Source: Roseibium aquae
GTDB lineage: Bacteria > Pseudomonadota > Alphaproteobacteria > Rhizobiales > Stappiaceae
Length of the DNA stretch: 64,000 nucleotides
Reading direction: 5' to 3'
NCBI RefSeq assembly: GCF_008711285.1
Contig: NZ_VXDC01000009.1
Span: forward strand, 1 to 64,000
Part shown: positions 55,224-63,654 of the stretch, piece after piece
Layout: each line of letters begins with the position of its first letter
Position numbering within the stretch: position 1 is the stretch's first letter
Translations under genes and position numbers: made by a program
The notes under the pieces: model-generated
What the model was told of the DNA's origin: nothing
Databases searched by the model: none
The model's input: only the letters and a program-made list of their open reading frames with translations

Positions 55224-55991
55224 ATGGAAATTCGCCTCGATCAGGTGTCCCATCAATATGACGAAGTGGTGGTCCTGAAAAACATATGCCTGAGCGTTCC
55301 ATCCGGCCGGATCACCTGCATCGTCGGGCCATCGGGCTGCGGAAAGTCGACCCTGCTCCGTTTCATGGGCGGGTTGGAGCAACCAACGCATGGCACGCTG
55401 ACCCAGCTGGGGTCTCCGCCTGACGGCTGCCTGAACGCTCTCACCTACATCTTTCAGGATTTCGCCCTCCTGCCCTGGCGGACGGTGGAAGGTAATGTCG
55501 GGCTGGTGCTTGAAGATCATCGCCTTTCCAGTGCGCAAAGGGCGTCCATCATCGCGGATGTCCTCGCCCGGACAAATCTTTCCGATTTCGCCACTGCCCT
55601 GCCCAAGCAGCTGTCAGGTGGCATGAAGCAGCGTGTGGCCATAGCCCGCGCCCTGGCCGTCAATCCGGCAGTTCTGCTTATGGACGAGCCATTGTCCGCG
55701 CTGGACAGCCAAACCCGTGAGCTTCTGATGGACGATCTCGTATCGCTCTGGAGCCGGACCCCTTTCACTGCCGTTTATGTCACCCACAACCTTCAAGAGG
55801 CGGTTCGGCTCGGCCACCAGATCGTGGTCTTGTCGCGCCGTCCAGGCCGCATCCACGAGATCGTTGAGGTCGACCAGCCTCTGGAAACGCGAACCATGAC
55901 CGACCCGGATCTGCAGAAAAAACACGATCATCTCTGGGGCCTGATGCGCGAGGAAGCGCGTGCCGCCGACGCGGAGCTGGTCCATGGCTGA
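55224..55991 (+). CDS. ABC transporter ATP-binding protein (SsuB/TauB type)
   Basis: A 255-residue ATPase. Walker [10 protein letters not shown] is at about residues 36-44, the Q-loop and characteristic FQDFALLPWRTVEGNVGLVL follow, the signature is LSGGMKQRVAIARALAVNPA, Walker B LLMDEPLSALDSQTR, and the H-loop YVTHNLQEAVRLGHQ. The FALLPWRTV segment is typical of nitrate/sulfonate/taurine-type ATPases. The start could be 55224 or the ATG two codons earlier at 55218; ribosome sites are weak for both. It overlaps the permease by 8 bases. Confidence 0.92.
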   Translation: MEIRLDQVSHQYDEVVVLKNICLSVPSGRITCIVGPSGCGKSTLLRFMGGLEQPTHGTLTQLGSPPDGCLNALTYIFQDFALLPWRTVEGNVGLVLEDHRLSSAQRASIIADVLARTNLSDFATALPKQLSGGMKQRVAIARALAVNPAVLLMDEPLSALDSQTRELLMDDLVSLWSRTPFTAVYVTHNLQEAVRLGHQIVVLSRRPGRIHEIVEVDQPLETRTMTDPDLQKKHDHLWGLMREEARAADAELVHG

Positions 55992-56820
55992 AACCGGAAC
56001 GACCGCGGCCGGTGCCCAAGGACCCCGGAAGGCCCAATCCGGGCCTGTCGTCTTTCGGGGCGGCGGATTCCGGCCGGCCGATCACCGGGGGATCGGCCTC
56101 CTCGTCTTGATCATGCTGATCGGCGTAGTCGAGCTTGGGACGCGCCAGGGCTGGATTTCGCCGCTCACGCTTCCGCGCCCCTCGGATGTCTTCCAAACGC
56201 TCGTGGAATTCACGCAATCCGGCCAGCTCGTCCTCAATCTTGCACCGTCCATCAGCCGCCTGATCATCGGGTCCGCCTTAGGGATCGCCGCCGGGATCGG
56301 CGTTGGCCTTCTGATCGGTCTGTTTTCCGTCATTCGCGCAGGTCTCGTGCCGGTCGTCGCGGCCATCTTTCCGATCCCGAAAATCGCCCTTCTGCCCTTG
56401 TTCGTGATCTGGTTCGGGATCGATGAAGGGTCGAAATACGCGCTGATCGCCTTCGGCACCTTCACACCGACCGTGGTTGCCACCTATGGAGCCGTCGACA
56501 ATGTGGACAGGACGCTGATCCGAATGGGACAGAGTTTCGGGCTGTCATGGATTTCCATCGTCCGCAAGATCGTCCTGCCAGGCGCCATGCCGGGCATCCT
56601 CTCCGGGCTGAGAATCAGCCTTGCCATCGGCATCATCCTGCTCGTGGCAGCCGAAATGCTTGGGGCGGAATACGGCATCGGCGCTTACATTTTACAGGCA
56701 GGGGCGCTCTACGACCTGGAGCGCCTGTTTGCCGGCGTGCTGATCTTGTCCGTCCTCGGCATTCTGGTAAATGCAGGGGTCAGCCTTGTGGAAAAGCGGC
56801 TGCTGCGCTGGCGGGTTTGA
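55984..56820 (+). CDS. ABC transporter permease (SsuC/TauC type)
   Basis: A 278-residue inner-membrane permease with about six transmembrane helices from residue 38 (IGLLVLIMLIGVVELG). The cytoplasmic docking loop reads RTLIRMGQSFGLSWISIVRK, the usual form in this family, and FPIPKIALLPLFVIWFGI is a conserved helix of sulfonate/taurine/nitrate-type permeases. The first 35 residues are polar. The ATG at 55984 overlaps the ATPase by 8 bases. With the binding protein and ATPase it completes a three-gene importer. Confidence 0.93.
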   Translation: MAETGTTAAGAQGPRKAQSGPVVFRGGGFRPADHRGIGLLVLIMLIGVVELGTRQGWISPLTLPRPSDVFQTLVEFTQSGQLVLNLAPSISRLIIGSALGIAAGIGVGLLIGLFSVIRAGLVPVVAAIFPIPKIALLPLFVIWFGIDEGSKYALIAFGTFTPTVVATYGAVDNVDRTLIRMGQSFGLSWISIVRKIVLPGAMPGILSGLRISLAIGIILLVAAEMLGAEYGIGAYILQAGALYDLERLFAGVLILSVLGILVNAGVSLVEKRLLRWRV

Positions 56821-56947
56821 CGGAACCCGGCTGGCGGATACCTGGACCAAAGGGACTGTGAACGCCAAGTTCCATGGTCGACAGGACCCAAAGGGCGAAG
56901 GGCCGGTTCAGATCAAGAACAGAAATGCCCCTAAGTCACGCCAATGA

Positions 56948-56965
56948 TTGACTGACCGTTCGGTC
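56948..56965. promoter_or_regulatory. Candidate TetR-family operator and -35 box upstream of paaG
   Basis: A TTGACT -35-like box (56948-56953) is directly followed by the perfect palindrome GACCG-TT-CGGTC (56954-56965), 68 bases upstream of the paaG start. GACCG/CGGTC half-sites are common for TetR repressors of acyl-CoA pathways. The TetR gene at 59682-60290 is the obvious candidate to bind here. Confidence 0.5.
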
Positions 56966-57033
56966 TATGCTCAATTTCCAGAATAATCCGGACCGGCAAG
57001 ACCAAGACCGGCCAGCGGATATGGGAGGAAAAC

Positions 57034-57822
57034 ATGAGCTCTTCGGACACCGTTCTGGTGGTGCTGACCGGCGGGGTGATGCGTATCACGCTCAACCGTC
57101 CGGACAAGCTGAATGCGTTCAATGACGAGATGCATATGGCGTTGCGCTCCGCGTTTGCCAAAGCACAGGACGATCCGGCGGTGCGATGTGTCCTTCTGAC
57201 AGGTGCCGGACGGGCCTTTTGCGCCGGACAAGACCTGGGAGACCGGGATCCGCGCAAATCCACCCCGGATCTCAGCCACACCCTGGAAACCTTCTACAAT
57301 CCGACCGTCCGGTTGATCCGCTCGATGGAAAAACCCGTCATTTGCGCCGTGAATGGCGTTGCGGCGGGTGCCGGAGCCAACTTTGCCTTTGCATGCGATA
57401 TCGTTCTTGCGGCGAAGTCCGCCCGCTTCATCCAAGCGTTCTGCAAGCTGGGGCTTGTGCCCGATGCCGGCGGCAGCTGGCATTTGACCCGCCTGCTCGG
57501 CGAAGCCCGCGCCAAGGCGCTCGCGCTCACCGGTGAGCCGGTTGGCGCGGAACAGGCGGCGAACTGGGGCTTGATCTGGAAGGCGCTCGACGATGAAACG
57601 CTGATGGACGAGGCCGAGAAGCTTGCCGCCCATTTCGCTTCCGGACCGACAAAAGGCTACGGCCTGACCAAGAAAGCCATCCATGCCGCCGCCACGAACA
57701 GTCTGGACGCCCAGCTCGATCTTGAGCGCGACTATCAGGGCACGGCCGGTGCCACACACGATTACGCGGAAGGCGTCGCCGCTTTTCTGGACAAGCGCAA
57801 GCCGGAGTTTCAGGGCCGATGA
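57034..57822 (+). CDS. paaG: 2-(1,2-epoxy-1,2-dihydrophenyl)acetyl-CoA isomerase
   Basis: A 262-residue crotonase-family enzyme that isomerises the ring-epoxide of phenylacetyl-CoA to the oxepin form. Family marks are AFCAGQDLGDRDPRKSTPDL, VNGVAAGAGANFAFACDIVL and AFCKLGLVPDAGGSWHLTRL, where the Asp in PDAGGSW is the PaaG catalytic acid. The first hydratase glutamate is absent, as expected for this isomerase. GGGAGG lies before the ATG. paaI overlaps its end by four bases, and paaK follows, so it is the first gene of a paaG-paaI-paaK operon. Confidence 0.92.
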   Translation: MSSSDTVLVVLTGGVMRITLNRPDKLNAFNDEMHMALRSAFAKAQDDPAVRCVLLTGAGRAFCAGQDLGDRDPRKSTPDLSHTLETFYNPTVRLIRSMEKPVICAVNGVAAGAGANFAFACDIVLAAKSARFIQAFCKLGLVPDAGGSWHLTRLLGEARAKALALTGEPVGAEQAANWGLIWKALDDETLMDEAEKLAAHFASGPTKGYGLTKKAIHAAATNSLDAQLDLERDYQGTAGATHDYAEGVAAFLDKRKPEFQGR

Positions 57823-58271
57823 GCACACACATGCGGGCATCCGGCCTGTCGCCCCAGGAACTGGCCGAGGCATGCGCGGCGGCCATGTGGGCAACCGATC
57901 AGGCGTCTCAGGGTTTGGGCATGACCATTGACCATGTTGGTCCCGGCGAGGCGGTCCTGTCCATGACCGTGGAAGAGCGGATGGCCAACGGCCACGGCAT
58001 CTGCCATGGCGGCTTCATCTTCACTCTGGCCGACAGCGCATTCGCCTTTGCCTGCAACAGCTACAACCAGTTGGCCGTTGCCCAGCACTGCGCGGTGACA
58101 TACCTCAGGCCGGGAAAAATCGGCGAACGGCTGACGGCCCACGCAAAAGAAGTGTCCCGGACCGGCCGGTCCGGAATTTATGACATCCGCATTCAAAACG
58201 GCACGGGCGAGACGATCGCCGAGTTCAGAGGTCACTCGCGGACCATCTCCGGCACGCATTTGCCGGAGTGA
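57819..58271 (+). CDS. paaI: Hydroxyphenylacetyl-CoA thioesterase PaaI
   Basis: A 150-residue hotdog-fold thioesterase. The motif ANGHGICHGGFIFTLADSAF carries the catalytic Asp, and NSYNQLAVAQHCAVTYLRPG is the usual second strand region. In phenylacetate catabolism it rescues CoA from dead-end hydroxylated thioesters. The ATG overlaps the paaG stop (ATGA), and it ends 35 bases before paaK. Confidence 0.92.
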   Translation: MSTHMRASGLSPQELAEACAAAMWATDQASQGLGMTIDHVGPGEAVLSMTVEERMANGHGICHGGFIFTLADSAFAFACNSYNQLAVAQHCAVTYLRPGKIGERLTAHAKEVSRTGRSGIYDIRIQNGTGETIAEFRGHSRTISGTHLPE

Positions 58272-58306
58272 TCCGGTTTGTGACCGGTGTTCTTTGGGAG
58301 GAGAAC

Positions 58307-59620
58307 ATGAAAGACCTGTCCCCACGTCCGGGCGACCTTGACCCCATCGAAATCGCATCCCGCGATGAAATCACGGCGCTTCAAACCGCCCGGCTTGCGA
58401 AATCGCTCCGTCATGCCTACGACAACGCCCCCTTTTTCAAGGCGCGTTTCGACCAGGCCGGCGTGCACCCGGACGATTTCCGATCGCTTGCGGATCTCGC
58501 GAAGTTTCCCTTCACCACCAAGTCCGATCTGCGCGACAACTACCCCTTCGGCATGTTCGCCGCCCCGCGCGACAAGATCGTCCGGATTCATGCCTCGTCA
58601 GGGACCACCGGCAAGCCGACCGTCGTCGGCTACACGCAGGCCGATATCGACACCTGGGCCGATCTGGTCGCCCGTTCGATCCGCGCCTCCGGCGGACGGC
58701 CTGGCGACATCATCCACGTGGCTTATGGCTACGGCCTGTTCACCGGCGGGCTGGGCGCCCATTACGGTGCGGAGCGCTTGGGATGCACCGTCGTTCCGGT
58801 TTCCGGCGGGATGACCGAGCGCCAGGTCACCCTGATCGCCGACTTCAAGCCGGATATCATCATGGTCACACCGTCCTATATGCTATCCATCCTGGATGAG
58901 CTCCGGCGGCAGGGGATCGATCCGCGCGAGACCTCCCTGAAGGTCGGCATATTCGGAGCCGAGCCCTGGACCAATGCCATGCGCGAGGAAATCGAGGCCG
59001 CGCTCGACATGCATGCCGTCGACATCTACGGCCTGTCTGAAGTCATGGGACCGGGTGTCGCCAATGAATGCGTGGAAACCAAGGATGGCCTCACGATCTG
59101 GGAAGACCATTTCTACCCGGAAATCATCAATCCGGAGACCGGCGAAGTTCTGCCCGATGGCGAGATCGGAGAGCTTGTCTTCACCACGCTGACCAAGGAA
59201 GGTCTGCCGATGGTCCGCTACCGGACCCGCGATCTGACACGCCTCTTGCCGGGCACCGCGCGCTCCATGCGCCGGATGGACAAGATCACCGGCCGCTCCG
59301 ACGACATGATCATCCTGCGCGGCGTCAACGTCTTCCCGACCCAGATCGAGGAACAAATCCTCAAATGCGCGGGTCTTGCCCCGCATTTTCAGATCGAGCT
59401 GACGCGCGACGGGCGGATGGACGCCATGACCGTGCATGTCGAGGCCGCCGAAAACGCGGCAGCCGACGAGGCCCGCTTGGCATCCTCCAGGGAACTGGCG
59501 CACCATATCAAAAGCGTTGTGGGCATTTCAGCCCGCATCAATGTCGCCGAACCGGGCCAAGTCGCCCGCTCGGAAGGCAAGGCCAAGCGCGTGGTGGACA
59601 ACCGGCCAAGGGATCTTTGA
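58307..59620 (+). CDS. paaK: Phenylacetate-CoA ligase
   Basis: A 437-residue AMP-forming ligase that activates phenylacetate. Marks are HASSGTTGKPTVVGYTQ as the phosphate loop, DIYGLSEVMGPGVANECVET, YRTRDLTRLLPG and the short C-terminal ITGRSDDMIILRGVNVFPTQ typical of PaaK. A strong GGGAGG site precedes the ATG at 58307, so the small upstream frame extension is not used. It is the third gene of paaG-paaI-paaK; the TetR gene follows after 61 bases. Confidence 0.95.
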   Translation: MKDLSPRPGDLDPIEIASRDEITALQTARLAKSLRHAYDNAPFFKARFDQAGVHPDDFRSLADLAKFPFTTKSDLRDNYPFGMFAAPRDKIVRIHASSGTTGKPTVVGYTQADIDTWADLVARSIRASGGRPGDIIHVAYGYGLFTGGLGAHYGAERLGCTVVPVSGGMTERQVTLIADFKPDIIMVTPSYMLSILDELRRQGIDPRETSLKVGIFGAEPWTNAMREEIEAALDMHAVDIYGLSEVMGPGVANECVETKDGLTIWEDHFYPEIINPETGEVLPDGEIGELVFTTLTKEGLPMVRYRTRDLTRLLPGTARSMRRMDKITGRSDDMIILRGVNVFPTQIEEQILKCAGLAPHFQIELTRDGRMDAMTVHVEAAENAAADEARLASSRELAHHIKSVVGISARINVAEPGQVARSEGKAKRVVDNRPRDL

Positions 59621-59681
59621 CCGTGAATCCATTGCATGAACTTTCCGAAGCTGGAACTTGATATAAGGGCAAAATACTAAA

Positions 59682-60290
59682 ATGGCCCGGACCCGCGCCG
59701 AAGACTTTGAAGACAAGCAGCGTCACATCCTCGTGCAGGCGGCGCGCGTGTTTGCCGAACAGGGCATGGAGAAGGCCTCCATGTCCGCGATTGCCGCCGC
59801 ATCCGGCGCGTCCAAATCCCTGCTCTACCACTACTACCCAAGCAAGGACGCTCTGATTTTCGAGATCATCCGCAGCCATCTGGAAGATCTGGAGGCGGAT
59901 ATCTCGAAGGCTGATGAACCCGATGCGCCGCCCGAAGCGCGGCTGCGCAGGCTCGTGCGGGCGGTTCTGGAAAACTACCGCGACGCGGATGACCAGCACA
60001 AGGTTCAGCTCAACGCTGGGCCCGTTTTGAACGAGGAGCAACGCAGCCATATCCTTGATCTCGAGCGCCGGATCGTGCGGCGGTTCTCAACCGTTCTCAA
60101 CGAAATCAATCCGGATCTGGACGATCCAGCCCGCCCGCTTCTGATGCCGACAACCATGTCCCTCTTCGGCATGATGAACTGGGTCTATATGTGGTTTCGG
60201 GAAGGTGGCCCCGTCACGCGCCAGGACTATGCCGATCTGGCGACCACCCTGGTGTTGGAGGGTGTGAAGGCGATCGGCCGGAAAGACTGA
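59682..60290 (+). CDS. TetR family transcriptional regulator (PaaR-like)
   Basis: A 202-residue repressor. The N-terminal HTH contains AARVFAEQGMEKASMSAIAA and ASGASKSLLYHYYPSKDALI. The C-terminal ligand domain is helical and includes FGMMNWVYMWFREGGPVT, common in regulators of phenylacetate and other acyl-CoA pathways. It lies right after paaK, and a palindrome of the expected type is upstream of paaG. Phenylacetyl-CoA is the probable inducer, by analogy with PaaR. It ends 37 bases before the convergent binding-protein gene. Confidence 0.9.
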   Translation: MARTRAEDFEDKQRHILVQAARVFAEQGMEKASMSAIAAASGASKSLLYHYYPSKDALIFEIIRSHLEDLEADISKADEPDAPPEARLRRLVRAVLENYRDADDQHKVQLNAGPVLNEEQRSHILDLERRIVRRFSTVLNEINPDLDDPARPLLMPTTMSLFGMMNWVYMWFREGGPVTRQDYADLATTLVLEGVKAIGRKD

Positions 60291-60327
60291 CGCCGCCCGT
60301 TTCCCCAACACGGTTCGCGGATGCGCG

Positions 60328-61182
60328 CTATTGTCCAGCAAGATGCGGCAGCATGGCATGGGGGATGCCATATGCATCCGCCAAAGCCGCGAGGCTGCCG
60401 TCCGCCGCCATCTCCTTCACGCCTTCGTTGAACGCCTCCACCAATTCCACGGCGCGCTGGTTCTTGCGTCCAATCATCACATAATAGGGTTCGACGGCGA
60501 TTTCGATCGGGGCTTCCACAATGTGTTGTCCCGCAACGATCTGCTGGATCGGTTCGGACCGGTAAATTACGGGAGACAGCACGACAAAATCCACGCGGCC
60601 CGCGACAAGCATCCGCACGCAGTCTGAGACGTTTTTCGGCGAATCCCGAAGGACTTGTCCGGCCTCGGCCAAACTCTGGACCGGTTCCGGAAGGGCGTAG
60701 TCGACCGGCGAACAAACCGTGCGTCCGGACAGATCTGCCTCGGACCGGATTGGGCTCTTTCCCTCCGAATCCGCGCGGGTAAAGATTGTCTCCTTCGGCA
60801 GGATGAACGGATCCGTAAAGAGCATCACGGTGCCCCTGTCTTCACGGTAGAACCAGGGATGGGTCGCGTCGAGCCGCCCCAACTCCACTTCCCGCACACC
60901 ACGGCGCCATGGCATATCGATGGACTCGGCCTCAAGCCCTGCCCTGCGAAAAGCATCTTCCACCAGGGCGGTCGCGAAGCCGCCTCTTGGAAGCGTATCC
61001 GTATTGAATGGCGGATAATCCGGAAAAACAGCAATCCGGACGGTCTTGTCCCGAAGGGTTTCGGCGGTTGCCGGAACGCACGGCCCTGCCACGGCGATCG
61101 CGAACAGCACAAGGCGGCGCAGGCCACGTAGGACATGGCATGTGTGCGAAAACCTGAGCGCCGTCTGAGATATGCCGATCAT
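60328..61182 (-). CDS. Periplasmic substrate-binding protein (amino-acid/SBP_bac_3 type)
   Basis: A 284-residue secreted protein. A signal peptide is seen at about residues 15-40 (RGLRRLVLFAIAVAGP ending VPATA), then KTVRIAVFPDYPPFNTD, the start of SBP_bac_3 domains, with VEDAFRRAGLEAESIDMPWR and RVDFVVLSPVIYRSEPI. No permease or ATPase is adjacent, so it may be an orphan receptor, a chemoreceptor partner, or serve a transporter elsewhere. The start is uncertain; ATGs further up to 61230 are in frame. It sits between the two halves of the paa region. Confidence 0.75.
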   Translation of the reverse strand: MIGISQTALRFSHTCHVLRGLRRLVLFAIAVAGPCVPATAETLRDKTVRIAVFPDYPPFNTDTLPRGGFATALVEDAFRRAGLEAESIDMPWRRGVREVELGRLDATHPWFYREDRGTVMLFTDPFILPKETIFTRADSEGKSPIRSEADLSGRTVCSPVDYALPEPVQSLAEAGQVLRDSPKNVSDCVRMLVAGRVDFVVLSPVIYRSEPIQQIVAGQHIVEAPIEIAVEPYYVMIGRKNQRAVELVEAFNEGVKEMAADGSLAALADAYGIPHAMLPHLAGQ

Positions 61183-61520
61183 GCGGTCCACCGTCTCAAA
61201 ACCATCGCTGATCATCCCTCCAGGGCACAAGATCCAAGGCAGCGTCCGGCTGTTCGCAAAACATCAGCCGGAGGTTTCCCCATTGCCGTGTCCGGTACCG
61301 GACCTGGAGGTCCCTGCCCATGGCGATCGATCAGTCCACAGTTTCGCAACCGACACGTTAATTTTTCTGAACTGTTCCGGCCTTGAACAGCGCTTTCAAC
61401 CCCCGGCTTTTCTTTTCAGAAATGCAATCTGATTGGCATCCTCAGAAATCAAGAGGCCCATAAAAAGCTTTCCCGTCCGGCAAGATGATCAGAGAAACGC
61501 TTTCCCGAACCCGGCTCCGC
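61183..61520. other. Intergenic region with overlapping palindromes
   Basis: This 338-base gap separates the binding protein (its promoter side) from the end of paaZ. A perfect 14-base palindrome GTCCGGTACCGGAC lies at 61290-61303 and overlaps a second inverted repeat GGACCT-GG-AGGTCC at 61300-61313. Both are about 110 bases upstream of the binding-protein start. An AT-richer stretch near 61410-61470 follows. No gene is recognised. Confidence 0.5.
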
Positions 61521-63596
61521 CTATTCAGCGGCTTCCACCAGCGGCCAAGCCTTGGCGACCATTGTCAAAACATCGTATTGCGCAACGGTCTCGTCGGCCT
61601 GATTGGTCACGCAGCAGTCCCAGCGGACCTCACCATGATCCGCATTGATCCTCGGATTGATTTCCTTGGCCGTCAGCCGGACCTTCAGACGATCGCCGGG
61701 ATTGACCGGTGTCAGAAAGCGCAGGTTGTCGACACCGTAGTTGGCCAGAACCGGCCCCGGCGCCGGATCGACGAAGAGACCCGCAGCAAAGGACACGATC
61801 AGATAACCATGCGCGACCCGCCCGTCGAAGAAGGGATTGGCCTTGGCCGCCGCCTCGTCCATGTGCGCATAGAACGTGTCGCCGGTGAAGTTTGCGAAAT
61901 GCTCGATATCGGCAAGCGTGACTTCCCGCTCGCCGGTGACGAGCTGATCGCCAATCCTGAGTTCTTCCAAAGACTTGCGAAACGGATGGACCGAGCCGGA
62001 TTCGGCATCCGCGCCCCCGATCCAGCGGCCCGTCACGGCGGAGAGAAGCCGGGGCGTGCCCTGGACGGCAGTGCGCTGCATGTAATGCTTCACGGAACGC
62101 ATGCCACCCAGTTCCTCGCCGCCGCCGGCCCGGCCGGGACCGCCATGGACGAGACCTGGAAGCGGTGAACCATGGCCCGTGGAGGTCTTGGCGCTGTCGC
62201 GGTTGCCGATCAGAATCCGGCCGTGGTGGGAAGCGAGCCCGAGCACCGCGTCTTCCGCCACGCGCGGATCATTTGTGAACACCGAACACACAAGCGACCC
62301 CTTGCCGCGCTTGGCCAGCGCGACCGCTTCCGCCACATCGTCGTAGGGCATGACGGTTGCCACAGGACCGAACGCTTCCACGTCATGAACGGATTGAGCG
62401 TCGAAGGGTTTAGAACAGTGCATCAGCACCGGATTCAGGAAGGCCCCCGCTTCGGCATCGCCCGAGGCGACTTTGACCGATCCCGGATCCCCGGCAACGA
62501 TTTCGGCATCCTTGGACAGATCGGCAATGCGCTCGCGCACTTCCTCGCGCTGCGCCAGCGAGGCGAGCGCCCCCATACGCGTCGTTTCCGCCGCGGGGTC
62601 ACCCACAACGGTCTTGGCCAGCCGTGCGGAAAGCGCCACGATCACCGGCTCAACATGCGCGCGCGGCACCATCACCCGGCGGATGGCGGTGCATTTCTGC
62701 CCCGCCTTCACCGTCATCTCGCGCGCAACTTCCTTGACGAAGAGCTCGAATTCTGGGGTGTCCGGTGCGGCGTCCGTGCCCAGGATCGCGCTGTTCAGAC
62801 TATCGGCTTCCATGGTGAAACGGACCGCCTCGCGGATCACGTTTGGATGGGCTTTGAGCATCTGCCCCGTCGCCGCCGACCCGGTGAAGGTCAGAACATC
62901 CTGCCCTGTCAGGTGGTCGAGCATGTCGCCGGCCGATCCCGAGACAAGCTGAAGCGCTCCATACGGCAGGACTCCGGTTTCAAGGATCCGGCGAACCATC
63001 AGTTCCGTCAGATAGGCTGTCTGGCTGGCCGGTTTGACCAGGCACGGAACCCCGGCCAGCAGAGACGGCGCGATCTTCTCCAGCATCCCCCAGCAAGGGA
63101 AGTTGAAGGCATTGATATGAACGGCGATGCCCTCCAGCGGTGTCAGGATGTGCTGGGCTGAAAACGTGTTGTCCTTCGACAGCGGTTCCACATCCCCGTC
63201 CGTCAGAACCTTGGCGTTCGGCAATTCCCGGCGGCCCTTGGAGGAATAGGCGAAGAGCGTGCCGATGCCGCCTTCGATGTCGATCCAGCCATCCGCGCGG
63301 GTGGCACCGGTCAAGAAGTTTTCAGCGTAAAACTCTTCCTTGTGGTCCATCAGCGCCTGAGCCAGCGCCTTCAGCATGGTTGCCCGTTCGTGGAACGAGT
63401 ATTTGCGCAGGTTACTTCCACCAACGGACCGGCCCCACTCCAAGGCCGCGCCGAAATCCAAACCGGACGCATCAATCAAAGCCACGGGCTCGCCCGTCGC
63501 CGCGTTGAGAAGCGGCTTGCCCTCTTTCGCGCCGCGGGTCCACCGGCCGGCAACAAAGCTTTCAAGAATGCGCGGGCTGGCGGCCTGAGCGGTCAT
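61521..63596 (-). CDS. paaZ: Phenylacetate ring-opening enzyme PaaZ (oxepin-CoA hydrolase / semialdehyde dehydrogenase)
   Basis: A 691-residue bifunctional enzyme. Residues to about 530 form an aldehyde dehydrogenase with INAFNFPCWGMLEKIAPSLL, the catalytic Glu in RFTMEADSLNSAI and the catalytic Cys in KAGQKCTAIRRVMVPR. The C-terminal part (about 555-691) is a MaoC-like hydratase with NPFFDGRVAHGYLIVSFAAG, which carries the hydratase His. The hydratase opens the oxepin ring and the dehydrogenase oxidises the aldehyde. The ATG at 63596 follows the paaE stop at 63655 by 58 bases, which include an inverted repeat. Confidence 0.96.
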   Translation of the reverse strand: MTAQAASPRILESFVAGRWTRGAKEGKPLLNAATGEPVALIDASGLDFGAALEWGRSVGGSNLRKYSFHERATMLKALAQALMDHKEEFYAENFLTGATRADGWIDIEGGIGTLFAYSSKGRRELPNAKVLTDGDVEPLSKDNTFSAQHILTPLEGIAVHINAFNFPCWGMLEKIAPSLLAGVPCLVKPASQTAYLTELMVRRILETGVLPYGALQLVSGSAGDMLDHLTGQDVLTFTGSAATGQMLKAHPNVIREAVRFTMEADSLNSAILGTDAAPDTPEFELFVKEVAREMTVKAGQKCTAIRRVMVPRAHVEPVIVALSARLAKTVVGDPAAETTRMGALASLAQREEVRERIADLSKDAEIVAGDPGSVKVASGDAEAGAFLNPVLMHCSKPFDAQSVHDVEAFGPVATVMPYDDVAEAVALAKRGKGSLVCSVFTNDPRVAEDAVLGLASHHGRILIGNRDSAKTSTGHGSPLPGLVHGGPGRAGGGEELGGMRSVKHYMQRTAVQGTPRLLSAVTGRWIGGADAESGSVHPFRKSLEELRIGDQLVTGEREVTLADIEHFANFTGDTFYAHMDEAAAKANPFFDGRVAHGYLIVSFAAGLFVDPAPGPVLANYGVDNLRFLTPVNPGDRLKVRLTAKEINPRINADHGEVRWDCCVTNQADETVAQYDVLTMVAKAWPLVEAAE

Positions 63597-63616
63597 GGCG
63601 GATATCTCCCTAAACT

Positions 63617-63638
63617 CTGATTATCTATTTTTAATCAG
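63617..63638. promoter_or_regulatory. Inverted repeat between paaE and paaZ
   Basis: CTGATTA (63617-63623) and TAATCAG (63632-63638) form a perfect 7-bp inverted repeat with an 8-base AT-rich spacer, 20 bases upstream of the paaZ start. It may be an operator for a separate paaZ promoter or a small leader structure. It differs from the GACCG/CGGTC type upstream of paaG. Confidence 0.4.
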
Positions 63639-63654
63639 TTCGTTGCCTGAAAAT

